Source: Alkalimonas sp. (lineage in GTDB: Bacteria > Pseudomonadota > Gammaproteobacteria > Enterobacterales > Alteromonadaceae). Taken from it: DNA of 34,865 nt. The position numbers and the translations under genes are program-made. Of the stretch, positions 1 through 8,059 are shown piece after piece. Under the pieces are notes generated by a model that saw only the letters and a list, made by a program, of their open reading frames with translations, was not told where the DNA came from and searched no databases. The stretch spans positions 1-34,865 of the forward strand of contig NZ_JAFIFQ010000033.1 of the NCBI RefSeq assembly GCF_020831925.1, in the 5' to 3' direction. Position 1 is the first letter of the stretch. The number at the start of each line of letters is the position of its first letter.

Positions 1-529
1 ACTGGGCTCCGGCGTCTTGCAGTGCTTTGGCCTGACGCAGCATGGCATCGGCTTGTTCGTTGCTGCGGCCTTGTACTTTGTAGCCACCGAACAAGTGCAC
101 CGATTGCGGGGTTAAGCCTAAATGGCCACACACCGGCACACCTCGCTCGGTCAGCGCCTGCACGGTCGGCAGCAGAAAGTCGCCGCCTTCCAGCTTCACC
201 ATATTGGCACCAGCTTGCATCAGCGGAGTAACGGACGCAAAGGCCTGTTCTGTGCTGGCGTAACTCATAAAGGGCAGATCGGCAATCACAAAGGCATCGG
301 GCGCGCCGGCCCGCACACCGCGGGTATGGTAAGCGATGTCCTGCACGGTCACCGGCAGGGTATCGGTATGGCCTTGCAGCACCATGCCGAGTGAGTCGCC
401 AATCAGCAGCACATCGACGCCTTCATCGGCAAACAGCTTGGCAAAGCTGGCATCGTAGGCGGTTAAGGACGTAATTTTATCGCCCTGTTGCTTCATTTTT
501 TGCAGCACTGCGGTGGTGATCTTAGCCAT
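1..529 (-). CDS. panB: Ketopantoate hydroxymethyltransferase, 5' part (runs off window)
   Basis: The first 176 codons of 3-methyl-2-oxobutanoate hydroxymethyltransferase are present, and the reading frame leaves the window at base 1. The enzyme transfers a hydroxymethyl group from 5,10-methylene-tetrahydrofolate to 2-oxoisovalerate, the first committed step of cytosolic pantothenate synthesis. Characteristic stretches are [18 protein letters not shown], the metal and substrate region [14 protein letters not shown], and VKLEGG around residue 113. The family is usually about 264 residues, so roughly two thirds is visible. The ATG at 529-527 matches the family N-terminus (MAKIT). The gene follows folK by 85 bases in the same direction, as in E. 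coli where folK-panB-panC is one block; panC would be expected outside the window. Confidence 0.96.
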   Translation of the reverse strand, partial: MAKITTAVLQKMKQQGDKITSLTAYDASFAKLFADEGVDVLLIGDSLGMVLQGHTDTLPVTVQDIAYHTRGVRAGAPDAFVIADLPFMSYASTEQAFASVTPLMQAGANMVKLEGGDFLLPTVQALTERGVPVCGHLGLTPQSVHLFGGYKVQGRSNEQADAMLRQAKALQDAGAQ

Positions 530-614
530 TATCTGATCAGACCTCTTCTGAAAATAGTCGGTGCGCACCTTGTCATAAAGTTTGCCTGGCTGCAAGTAGC
601 TTTAAGCTTGCCAG

Positions 615-1124
615 TTAGCTGTGCGCGCTGCCAATAGCAGTTAAACCGCGGCGTGGCACCTGCAGGCATAGCTGCGCTATGCTGCGGCCATCCGGTAACT
701 GCAGGTCGGCGGCTATCTCTTGCAAAGGGTAGAGCACAAACTCACGTTCGGCCAGGCCATAATGCGGCACGGTTAGGCGCTCACAGTGTAGTTGTGCGTT
801 ACCATACAGCAGCAGATCCAGATCCAGCGTGCGCGGCCCCCAGCGCTCGGCTTTTCGAACCCGGCCTTGCTGCTGCTCAATCTGTTGCAAGGCATCCAGC
901 AGCTGCAATGGGGTTAGTCCGGTATGGAGTTCAGCCACGGCATTGACGTAATCGGGTTGATCCTGTGGCCCCATCGGCCTGGAGGCATACAAAGACGACA
1001 CCTTGCCCAAGCTTGATGCAGGCAGCTCGGCTAGGGCTGCGATGGCACGTTTTAGCTGCGCCACCGGCTCACTTAGATTGGCACCCAGGCCGATAAAGCA
1101 GCGCTGCTGGTTCTGTGCGCTCAT
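615..1124 (-). CDS. folK: HPPK, 6-hydroxymethyl-7,8-dihydropterin pyrophosphokinase
   Basis: This 169-residue protein matches the usual HPPK length. It transfers pyrophosphate from ATP to 6-hydroxymethyl-7,8-dihydropterin in folate synthesis. The N-terminal FIGLGANL motif lies near residue 10. The signature RWGPRTLDLDLLLYG lies near residues 94-108 and contains the two Mg-binding aspartates (D101 and D103, equivalent to D95 and D97 of the E. coli enzyme). The frame stays open 46 codons further upstream, but that extension overlaps pcnB and has no family similarity. The ATG at 1124 overlaps the pcnB stop as ATGA, which indicates translational coupling. Confidence 0.96.
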   Translation of the reverse strand: MSAQNQQRCFIGLGANLSEPVAQLKRAIAALAELPASSLGKVSSLYASRPMGPQDQPDYVNAVAELHTGLTPLQLLDALQQIEQQQGRVRKAERWGPRTLDLDLLLYGNAQLHCERLTVPHYGLAEREFVLYPLQEIAADLQLPDGRSIAQLCLQVPRRGLTAIGSAHS

Positions 1125-2551
1125 GGTTTTGGCTGACTGCTGCGCTTGCGTTTGTAATTGCGCCGGCGCCGGGTTTTGCCGGATGGGCCATCGGCTGCGG
1201 GGCCTGCCTGTTGCAGCATCTGCTGCTGACCACTTTCGTTTTCTTGCTGAAAACGCTGCCACCAGTCGGCATGTTGTTGCAACTCACCACCTTCGGCTTT
1301 GGCGCGCAGCAGCAAGAAGTCGTAACCGGCCCGGAATTTTGGCAATTGCAGCAAAGTCAGTGCCCGCTTACCGCGACTGCGAGCTAAACGGTTTTGCAGT
1401 GACCAGATATCGCGGGTGACCAGGCTAAAGCGTTTTGGCAGGGCAATGCGCTGCTGCAAATCGCTTAATATCTCTGTCATGGCAATATTGAGTGCATCCA
1501 CCGGCGGCAAGCCGCTTTCCAGCTGCAGGGTCTGGCTGCGGATTTCAACCGGATACCACAAAAAGGCAGCGAACAAAAAGGCCGGAGTCACTGGTTTATC
1601 GTCAGCAACCCGCTGATCGGTATCCTGCAATGCCTGGCTGACCAACTGAAAGACCTTGCCTTCAGGCTCCTGAGCAATGGCTTTGTGCAAGGAGGGCAGC
1701 AGCTGCTTGATGATGCCGTACTGCTTCATCAGCATAAAGTTGTCGAAGGCTTTGCCGGCCAAAAACAGTTTCAGAAACTCTTCAAACAAACGGGCCGGTG
1801 GAATGCTTTTTAACAAAGACGCCAGCTGAGGGATAGGTTCGGCAGTGCCTAGGGCTATCTGCATATTGAGCTTGGTAGCAAAACGGATGGCACGCAGTAT
1901 GCGCACCGGATCTTCCCGGTAACGGGTTTCAGGATCGCCAATCAATTCAATTTTACGTTCGGCAATGGCCTCGACACCATTGGCAAAATCCAGCACTTCA
2001 AAATTGTTGATCGAGTAGTACAGTGCATTGATGGTAAAGTCCCGGCGCTCAGCATCTTCTTCAATGCTGCCATAGACATTATCGCGCAGGATCAGCCCTT
2101 CTTCGCTGGCTTTGGACAGCTGATGCTGGCCTTCTTCACTTTCATCCGGCTGACTGTGGTGGCCACGGAAGGTGGCGACTTCAATGACTTCGCGACCAAA
2201 CAAGACATGCGCCAGCCGAAAGCGCCGGCCAATCAGCCGGCAATTGCGAAACACTTGCCGTACTTCTTCCGGTTTGGCATTGGTGGCCACATCAAAGTCT
2301 TTGGGTTCCAACCCCAGCATCAGATCGCGAATGCAACCACCCACCAAATAGGCTTCAAAGCCGGCATCTTTTAAGCGATACAGCACTTTCAGCGCATTGG
2401 GGCTGATTTGTTTGCGAGAAATCGGGTGTTGGTCGCGGCTAAGCCGCTTCAGCGGAGGCAAGACGCCAGGTGATACCAAAGCGGTTTTTTTCTCAGCTTT
2501 GTTGCCCTTACGCAGATTGCGCCGGCAAAAATCGAGCACACGGGAAATAAT
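1121..2551 (-). CDS. pcnB: Poly(A) polymerase I, probable AUU start
   Basis: Poly(A) polymerase I adds 3' A-tails that target RNAs for decay. The nucleotidyltransferase core shows LVGGCIRDLMLG and the catalytic aspartates in PKDFDVATN. It is followed by the tRNA-nucleotidyltransferase/poly(A) polymerase RNA-binding region and a basic tail (TRRRRNYKRKRSS) typical of PcnB. The longest ATG frame begins at 2593. However, the N-terminus aligns with E. coli PcnB only from an ATT codon at 2551-2549: here (ATT)ISRVLDFCRR, in E. coli (ATT)FTRVANFCRK. An AGGAG sits six bases before that ATT. From there the protein is 476 residues; from the ATG it would be 490. The 3' end overlaps folK. Confidence 0.93.
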   Translation of the reverse strand: MISRVLDFCRRNLRKGNKAEKKTALVSPGVLPPLKRLSRDQHPISRKQISPNALKVLYRLKDAGFEAYLVGGCIRDLMLGLEPKDFDVATNAKPEEVRQVFRNCRLIGRRFRLAHVLFGREVIEVATFRGHHSQPDESEEGQHQLSKASEEGLILRDNVYGSIEEDAERRDFTINALYYSINNFEVLDFANGVEAIAERKIELIGDPETRYREDPVRILRAIRFATKLNMQIALGTAEPIPQLASLLKSIPPARLFEEFLKLFLAGKAFDNFMLMKQYGIIKQLLPSLHKAIAQEPEGKVFQLVSQALQDTDQRVADDKPVTPAFLFAAFLWYPVEIRSQTLQLESGLPPVDALNIAMTEILSDLQQRIALPKRFSLVTRDIWSLQNRLARSRGKRALTLLQLPKFRAGYDFLLLRAKAEGGELQQHADWWQRFQQENESGQQQMLQQAGPAADGPSGKTRRRRNYKRKRSSQPKP

Positions 2552-2562
2552 GGCAAGCTCCT
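2549..2562 (-). promoter_or_regulatory. pcnB: Ribosome binding site deciding an AUU start for pcnB
   Basis: On the minus strand AGGAG (2562-2558) is followed by six bases and then ATT ATT TCC CGT. The ATG-initiated alternative 42 bases upstream has no comparable Shine-Dalgarno match. E. coli pcnB is known to start at an inefficient AUU codon, and protein alignment places the start at the same codon here. Confidence 0.7.
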
Positions 2563-2661
2563 GAATCGTAATAATAGGCTGCCTTGGCAGCATTGAGATA
2601 GTTAGGCTGTTATTTTACCGCATTTTATGCCAAACCGTGCAATAAAAAAGCACCACAGCCA

Positions 2662-3555
2662 TCAATTGAGCAGGATTTCTGTCTGTTTGGGCACCTGCTC
2701 AAGGCGCCAGTTGCTGATGGCAAAGGCAATCAGCTCGGCGACCGAAGCCGACTGCAGTTCAGCCGGTGTTGGCTGGCCAAGGTACTGCAGTGCCTGCAGC
2801 AGCAAGGGTACTGCCTGGCAGGCATCCAGTGCGGGCGCATGATTTTGCTTACTGAGCTTCTGGCCCGGGCTGCTGCTGGCCAGGGGAATATGGCCGTATT
2901 GGGGCGCTGTTGCGCCGAGCAGAGTAAACAGTTGCTGCTGGCGTGTGGTCATCGTGAGCAGATCGGCACCACGCATCACTTCAGTGACCCCCTGATCAAT
3001 GTCATCGACCACCACGACCAGTTGATAGGCGAAAAGGCCGTCGCGGCGTTTGATAACATAATCTTCCTGGCAAAAAGCCGGCTCCAGCTGCTGTTTGCCC
3101 AGTACCAGATCGGTAAATTCGGTGGCAACCTCGGGGCAGTGCAAGCGCCAGGCCAGCGGTTGTGGGTGGGGGGGGCTAAGCTGCCGGTAGCGGCAATAGC
3201 CATTGTAAAGACCGCCCATGGCAGCAATGCTTTTGCGTGGGCAATCACAGCCATACAGCAGTCCCAGCTGTTGCAGCTGCTCAAAGATGGCCTGATAACG
3301 GGCCTTGCGCTGACTCTGATACCAGACAGGGCCATCCCACAACAGACCAAATTGCTCCAGACTGCGCAAAATAGTGTCTGCCGCGCCAGGTTGGCTGCGG
3401 GGTTCATCAATATCTTCGATGCGAACCAGCCATTGGCCCTGGCTGGACTTCACCTGCAGGTAGCTGGCAAGAGCTGCCACCAGTGAACCAAAATGCAGCG
3501 GGCCGGATGGGGATGGAGCAAACCGGCCCACAGGGAGAGAGGCAAGCGTTGGCAT
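2662..3555 (-). CDS. gluQ: Glutamyl-Q tRNA(Asp) synthetase
   Basis: This 297-residue protein is a truncated GluRS paralogue (YadB family) that activates glutamate and attaches it to queuosine in the tRNA-Asp anticodon; it lacks the anticodon-binding domain. The class I motifs are visible: FAPSPSGPLHFGSL (HIGH equivalent) at residues 12-24 and KLSKQ (KMSKS equivalent) in the C-terminal part. Probable zinc ligands are C103, C105, Y117 and C121. The start is one base after the dksA stop, so the two are cotranscribed, as in E. coli. The family name used by some databases is gluQRS. Confidence 0.96.
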   Translation of the reverse strand: MPTLASLPVGRFAPSPSGPLHFGSLVAALASYLQVKSSQGQWLVRIEDIDEPRSQPGAADTILRSLEQFGLLWDGPVWYQSQRKARYQAIFEQLQQLGLLYGCDCPRKSIAAMGGLYNGYCRYRQLSPPHPQPLAWRLHCPEVATEFTDLVLGKQQLEPAFCQEDYVIKRRDGLFAYQLVVVVDDIDQGVTEVMRGADLLTMTTRQQQLFTLLGATAPQYGHIPLASSSPGQKLSKQNHAPALDACQAVPLLLQALQYLGQPTPAELQSASVAELIAFAISNWRLEQVPKQTEILLN

Positions 3556-3556
3556 C

Positions 3557-4006
3557 TTAGCCGCCGAGTTGCTTTTCCTTGATTTCCGCTAAGGTTTTGC
3601 AATCGATGCACATATCAGCCGTTGGCCGTGCTTCCAGCCGCTTGATGCCGATCTCGATACCGCAGGTGTCGCAGTAGCCAAAATCGTCGTCTTCGATTTT
3701 CTGCAGTGTTTTCTCGATCTTTTTCAGCAGCTTACGCTCACGATCGCGGGCACGTAATTCCAGACTGAACTCTTCTTCCTGGGCAGCACGATCGACCGGG
3801 TCCGGGAAGTTGGCCGCTTCATCAGCCATATGGGTTTTGGTACGATCCACTTCTTCGCGCAATTGTTTGCGCCACGCATCCAGAATTTTCCGGAAGTGCT
3901 CCCGTTGCTTGGAGTTCATGTACTCTTCGCCCACAGCCTCCTGATAAGGCTCCACTCCGGCTAAGGCCAATAACCCCAGCGGTTTGTTTGCTTTGCCCTC
4001 TGGCAT
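3557..4006 (-). CDS. dksA: RNA polymerase-binding transcription factor DksA
   Basis: This 149-residue protein is close to E. coli DksA (151). It binds the RNA polymerase secondary channel and, with ppGpp, reprograms rRNA and amino acid promoters. The coiled-coil tip DPVDRA (D69 and D72, equivalent to the functional D71 and D74) is intact, and so are all four zinc-finger cysteines (C112, C115, C133, C136). The frame is open to 4072. The ATG at 4006 is preferred because AGGAG ends six bases before it and its N-terminus aligns with E. coli; an ATG at 4012 lies immediately after the AGGAG, too close to use. It heads the dksA-gluQ-pcnB-folK-panB block. Confidence 0.97.
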   Translation of the reverse strand: MPEGKANKPLGLLALAGVEPYQEAVGEEYMNSKQREHFRKILDAWRKQLREEVDRTKTHMADEAANFPDPVDRAAQEEEFSLELRARDRERKLLKKIEKTLQKIEDDDFGYCDTCGIEIGIKRLEARPTADMCIDCKTLAEIKEKQLGG

Positions 4007-4091
4007 AGTCATCTCCTGTACAATACAGCCAAGCAAAAATGGCGGATATTCATAACAGAATATCAAGCACATCGCAAATTAAAGACGCAGA

Positions 4092-4120
4092 AGTATACAG
4101 AGTGAACATCCGTACGTCAT
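4092..4120 (-). promoter_or_regulatory. Possible sigma-70 promoter of dksA
   Basis: Minus strand: ATGACG (-35, 4120-4115), 17 bases, TATACT (-10, 4097-4092). The -10 matches five of six consensus bases and the -35 four of six. It would give a leader of about 80 bases before dksA. Judged by eye only. Confidence 0.45.
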
Positions 4121-4158
4121 CTGTTTTCGGTAGAGCAACTGATTCGATGTGTGCTTAA

Positions 4159-4186
4159 CTGACTTTTTGCCTCAGCATGGTACAAT
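4159..4186 (+). promoter_or_regulatory. Possible sigma-70 promoter of pepB
   Basis: CTGACT (4159-4164), 16 bases, then TACAAT (4181-4186), about 40 bases before the pepB ATG. The -10 is good and the -35 moderate. It is divergent from the dksA promoter within the 222-base spacer. Judged by eye. Confidence 0.45.
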
Positions 4187-4228
4187 CGAAAACACTTACT
4201 TACCCAAGCCGATACAGGATAGTTTTTT

Positions 4229-5524
4229 ATGACGGATATGATTCGTATTTCGTTGCAAGCTGATGCCGCCGCAGAAAAGTGGGGCAAAAAAGTTAGCCTG
4301 ACGCCGACCGCTGAAGGTTATCAAATCCATCCGGATAACAAGCAGCCAGCGCGTAGCATTCAAAAAGCGGCCCGCCAGCTCGATAGTTTGGGCATTGAAC
4401 AGGTAGAGCTGAGCGGCGACGGCTGGACCCTGGAGCTGCAATGGGCCTTTTATCTGGGCTTTACCTCGGCAAAAAAATTGACTGGTGTGCAGTGGTATGG
4501 GGAAGAGGCGACCCAATTGCAGCAGCTGGCCAGCTGTTTTGGCTGGGCCCGTCAGGTCACCAATCAAACCCCAGAGCAATTATCACCCGAAGCACTGGCC
4601 AATGAAGCCATTGCATTTTTAACGCCGTTGGCTCCCGATGCCATCAGCCATCGCATTATTCGGGGCGATGACCTGTTGGCCGAAGGCTGGGTAGGTATTC
4701 ATGGCGTAGGCCGTGGCAGCGAGCGACCGCCGGTCATGCTGGTGCTCGATTACAACCCAACCGGCAACGTCGATGCGCCCATCGATGCGGTTTTGGTGGG
4801 CAAAGGCATTACCTTTGACAGTGGTGGTTACTCCATCAAGCCGAGTGAATCCATGTCGTATATGAAATGCGATATGGGTGGGGCGGCCACCGTAACGGCA
4901 GCACTTGGACTGGCCATCCAAAAAGGCTTGTCGCACCGGGTGCAATTGGTGCTGTGCTGTGCTGAAAACCTGATCAGCGGCCATGCCTACAAGTTGGGTG
5001 ATATCCTGACTTACAAAAACGGCACCACGGTTGAAATCCTTAATACCGATGCCGAAGGCCGTCTGGTGCTGGCCGATGGCCTGTTGTACGCCTCTGAAAC
5101 CGGCGCCCCTTTGATTATTGATGCCGCCACCCTCACCGGTGCCGCTATGGTGGCGCTTGGCAATGACTACAACGCACTTTTTGCACTGGATACGGCGCTG
5201 CAGCAGCGGGCGCTGGGCTATGCCAACTTGGTGCAGGAGCCGACCTGGCCACTGCCGCTGGCACCCTGGCATCAACAGCAGTGCCCGTCGCCTTATGCCG
5301 ATACCGCCAACAGCCGTCCCATGAAAGGCGGTGGCAGCGGCGGCGCCAGCAATGCGGCCGGCTTTTTAAGTCGATTTGTGCCGGAGGGTGGTAAAGGTTG
5401 GTTGCACTTTGATTTGGCGGCTGCTTTTAACAGCAGCAATACTGGCCTCTGGGCCGCTGGCGCGACCGGCATGGGGATCCGTGCCATTGCCGAAACCCTG
5501 CGTCAGGAAGCTGGTAAAGCCTGA
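4229..5524 (+). CDS. pepB: Peptidase B, M17 leucyl aminopeptidase family
   Basis: This 431-residue cytosolic aminopeptidase is close to E. coli PepB (427) and shorter than PepA. It releases N-terminal residues from peptides using two metal ions. The M17 core is intact: K192 and D197 in VGKGITFDSGGY, K204, D215 in CDMGG, and the signature NTDAEGRL with D274, E276 and the catalytic R278. The first 150 residues match the PepB-type N-terminal domain (LGFTSAKKLTGVQWYG). An AGGA at 4216-4219 lies nine bases before the ATG. It stands alone between divergent dksA and the downstream hrpB-mrcB pair. The choice of PepB over PepA rests on length and the N-terminal domain. Confidence 0.93.
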   Translation: MTDMIRISLQADAAAEKWGKKVSLTPTAEGYQIHPDNKQPARSIQKAARQLDSLGIEQVELSGDGWTLELQWAFYLGFTSAKKLTGVQWYGEEATQLQQLASCFGWARQVTNQTPEQLSPEALANEAIAFLTPLAPDAISHRIIRGDDLLAEGWVGIHGVGRGSERPPVMLVLDYNPTGNVDAPIDAVLVGKGITFDSGGYSIKPSESMSYMKCDMGGAATVTAALGLAIQKGLSHRVQLVLCCAENLISGHAYKLGDILTYKNGTTVEILNTDAEGRLVLADGLLYASETGAPLIIDAATLTGAAMVALGNDYNALFALDTALQQRALGYANLVQEPTWPLPLAPWHQQQCPSPYADTANSRPMKGGGSGGASNAAGFLSRFVPEGGKGWLHFDLAAAFNSSNTGLWAAGATGMGIRAIAETLRQEAGKA

Positions 5525-5611
5525 GCGTGGTGCTAACCTTGCGTTTTGAGGTGTCTCTGTCGGTAGTAGCGGTGGAGACATTATCCCAACTTCTGTGAGA
5601 CCCGAACTGCG

Positions 5612-8059
5612 ATGGAACTCCCTGTTGCTGCCATAGCTGGCGATCTTGTGACTGCACTGTGTCAGCAGCAGCGGGTGATCCTGTCGGCACCGCCTGGTGC
5701 TGGTAAATCCACCTGGTTACCACTTTATTTACTGCAACAGCCTGAATTTGCCGGCAAGAAAATAGTGCTGTTGGAGCCACGGCGGCTGGCTGCTAAGAGC
5801 ATTGCCAGTTACATGGCATCGCAACTGGGTGAGGCGGTTGGTCAAACGGTTGGTTATCAGGTGCGGCTGGAGCGCAAAAGCAGTGCGGCCACCCGCTTGC
5901 TGATCGTGACCGAAGGCCTGCTTACCCGTTTCATTCAACAAGATCCCGAGTTAAGCGCCTGGGACTTGGTGATTTTCGATGAGTTTCATGAACGCTCCTT
6001 GCAGGCCGATCTGGCGCTGGCTCTGAGTTTGGAAGCGCAGCAACTGCGTGATGATTTGAAGCTGTTGCTGATGTCGGCCACACTGGATACTGAGCAACTG
6101 GCCAAAGCACTGGATGCACCTGTGCTGAAAAGTGAAGGTCGCAGTTACCCGGTCAGCATTCGGTACCAAGCCCCGGATCGCCAACCTGTCTGGCAACAAG
6201 TGGCCCGGCTCTGCTGGCAATTGTTGCAGCAGGAAGAGGGCAGCCTGCTGGCGTTTTTGCCAGGGCAAGCCGAGATCCGCTTGGCGCATGACTGGTTGTT
6301 GCAACAAGGCCTGCCCGATTCAGTACAGGTTCACCCGCTGCTAGGCAGTTTAACGCTGCAACAACAGCAGGCAGCCATCGCTGCCTGCCCTCAGGGCCAG
6401 CGCAAAGTGGTGTTGGCGACCAATTTAGCGGAAACCAGTTTAACCATCGACGGTATCCGTGTGGTGGTCGACAGTGGTTTGTACCGCAAAGTGCGTTTTT
6501 ATCCAAAACATGGGGTGATGAAACTGGAAACCGCAGCCATTAGCAAGGCTTCTGCGATTCAGCGAGCCGGACGGGCAGGACGATTATCGCCAGGCCTTTG
6601 TGTTCGGCTGGATAGCGAAAGTCAATGGCAGCGCCGGGCCGGTTTTACCCCACCGGATATGCTGGAAGCCGAGCTCACCGCACTACGACTGGAGCTGGCT
6701 GGCTGGGGGGTACAAGCCAGTGAGCTTTTTTGGCTGGACCCGCCACCCAGGGCGCACCTGGCGGCGGCAGAGGCGTTATTGCAACAACTGGGCGCTTTAT
6801 CCGCGGAGTTAAAAATCACCCCTTTGGGGCAGCGTATGCTAAGCCTTGGCACCGAGCCCCGTCTGGCGGCTATGCTGTGCCGGGCCGAAGGGCTGGAGCA
6901 ACAAGGCGAGCAGGGCGCACTCTGGTTGGCGGCACTGCTGGCTGTATTGCTGGAGCAAAGCCGGGATGACAGCCCGCTCTGGGGGCAGTTGCAGCGCCTG
7001 CAGCAGCAAAAAGGCTCGGTTGCCTATCAGCAGGCAGAGCAATGGTGCCGGCAGCTCAAAGGCAGGAAAAACGGCACTCTGCGTCAGGATTTACTGCTGC
7101 CACTGCTGTGTTTTGCCTATCCGGATCGGGTGGCGGTGAAGCGGGGCAAAGGCTATTTGCTGGCCAATGGTGCCGGTACTGTGTTACCGCCTGATCATGC
7201 TTTAGCCAGCGAGCCGATGTTGCTGGCAGCTAGTGTGCAGCTAACCAGTCAGGGCTTGCTTATTCGTCAGGCCGAGCGCCTGACCCCCGATACCCTGCAG
7301 CAGTATTTTGCTACAGATCTGAGCTGGCAGCTGCACAGTGCTTTTGATGCACAAAGTGGCCGCTTTATCAGTGAGCAGCAACGACGGTTTGGTGCCTGTA
7401 TTTTAGAGCGCAAACCGGCGCCGCAGGCGCTGAACGGCGAGCAGCGGCGTCAAGCTTGGTTGGAGTACATTGCACAGCGCGGCCTGGTAGTGTTGCCATG
7501 GAATGCTGCCAGCGAACAGTGGCTGGCACGGGTGCGGCTTTGGCAGCAACTGGAACCCGGGCAATGCCCGCATGGCTGGCAACCGGATGATTTACTGGCT
7601 AGCCTGGATGCGTGGTTAGGGCCCTGGCTGTTGGATTGCCAGAGTTTGCAGCAACTGAAACAGCTACCGTTATTGCAGGCGCTGCAAAGCCGGCTGGATT
7701 ATCAGGCGCAGCAGCAGTTAGCCAGCTTATTGCCAACCCACTGGCAAGCACCGACCGGTAGCCGCCTGATGATTGACTACCAGGCCGACGGCGGGCCTTT
7801 GGTTGCAGTGCGGATGCAGGAGGTTTTTGGCCAGTTAGAAACGCCGGTGCTGGCTAGCGGCAAGCTGCCGCTTACCCTGGAACTATTGTCGCCAGCGCGC
7901 AGACCTGTGCAGCGCACGGCCGATTTAGCCAGTTTTTGGCACAATGCTTACCGGGAAGTACGTAAAGAAATGAAAGGGCGTTATCCAAAACATTATTGGC
8001 CGGAGGACCCGGCACAAGCCATGCCTACCACTAAAACGACTAAAGCGATGAATTTATGA
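5612..8059 (+). CDS. hrpB: ATP-dependent DEAH-type helicase HrpB
   Basis: This 815-residue protein has the length and architecture of HrpB. The Walker A motif APPGAGKST ends at residue 34 and the DEFH box is at 123-126. It continues with SAT (motif III), TNLAETSLTIDGIRVVVDSG (motif V region), QRAGRAGR (motif VI) and a C-terminal HrpB domain. The family is the bacterial branch of DEAH helicases; its physiological RNA target is not established. The ATG has only a weak Shine-Dalgarno match. Its stop overlaps the mrcB start (ATGA). hrpB next to mrcB is a conserved gammaproteobacterial neighbourhood, although no functional link is proven. Confidence 0.96.
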   Translation: MELPVAAIAGDLVTALCQQQRVILSAPPGAGKSTWLPLYLLQQPEFAGKKIVLLEPRRLAAKSIASYMASQLGEAVGQTVGYQVRLERKSSAATRLLIVTEGLLTRFIQQDPELSAWDLVIFDEFHERSLQADLALALSLEAQQLRDDLKLLLMSATLDTEQLAKALDAPVLKSEGRSYPVSIRYQAPDRQPVWQQVARLCWQLLQQEEGSLLAFLPGQAEIRLAHDWLLQQGLPDSVQVHPLLGSLTLQQQQAAIAACPQGQRKVVLATNLAETSLTIDGIRVVVDSGLYRKVRFYPKHGVMKLETAAISKASAIQRAGRAGRLSPGLCVRLDSESQWQRRAGFTPPDMLEAELTALRLELAGWGVQASELFWLDPPPRAHLAAAEALLQQLGALSAELKITPLGQRMLSLGTEPRLAAMLCRAEGLEQQGEQGALWLAALLAVLLEQSRDDSPLWGQLQRLQQQKGSVAYQQAEQWCRQLKGRKNGTLRQDLLLPLLCFAYPDRVAVKRGKGYLLANGAGTVLPPDHALASEPMLLAASVQLTSQGLLIRQAERLTPDTLQQYFATDLSWQLHSAFDAQSGRFISEQQRRFGACILERKPAPQALNGEQRRQAWLEYIAQRGLVVLPWNAASEQWLARVRLWQQLEPGQCPHGWQPDDLLASLDAWLGPWLLDCQSLQQLKQLPLLQALQSRLDYQAQQQLASLLPTHWQAPTGSRLMIDYQADGGPLVAVRMQEVFGQLETPVLASGKLPLTLELLSPARRPVQRTADLASFWHNAYREVRKEMKGRYPKHYWPEDPAQAMPTTKTTKAMNL

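Noticed and set aside
2839-3486. 215-codon plus-strand frame opposite gluQ
   Set aside because: It is a shadow of gluQ, which has class I synthetase motifs and full length.
4619-5275. 218-codon minus-strand frame inside pepB
   Set aside because: The sense strand encodes an intact M17 peptidase with all metal ligands; the antisense product has no motif.
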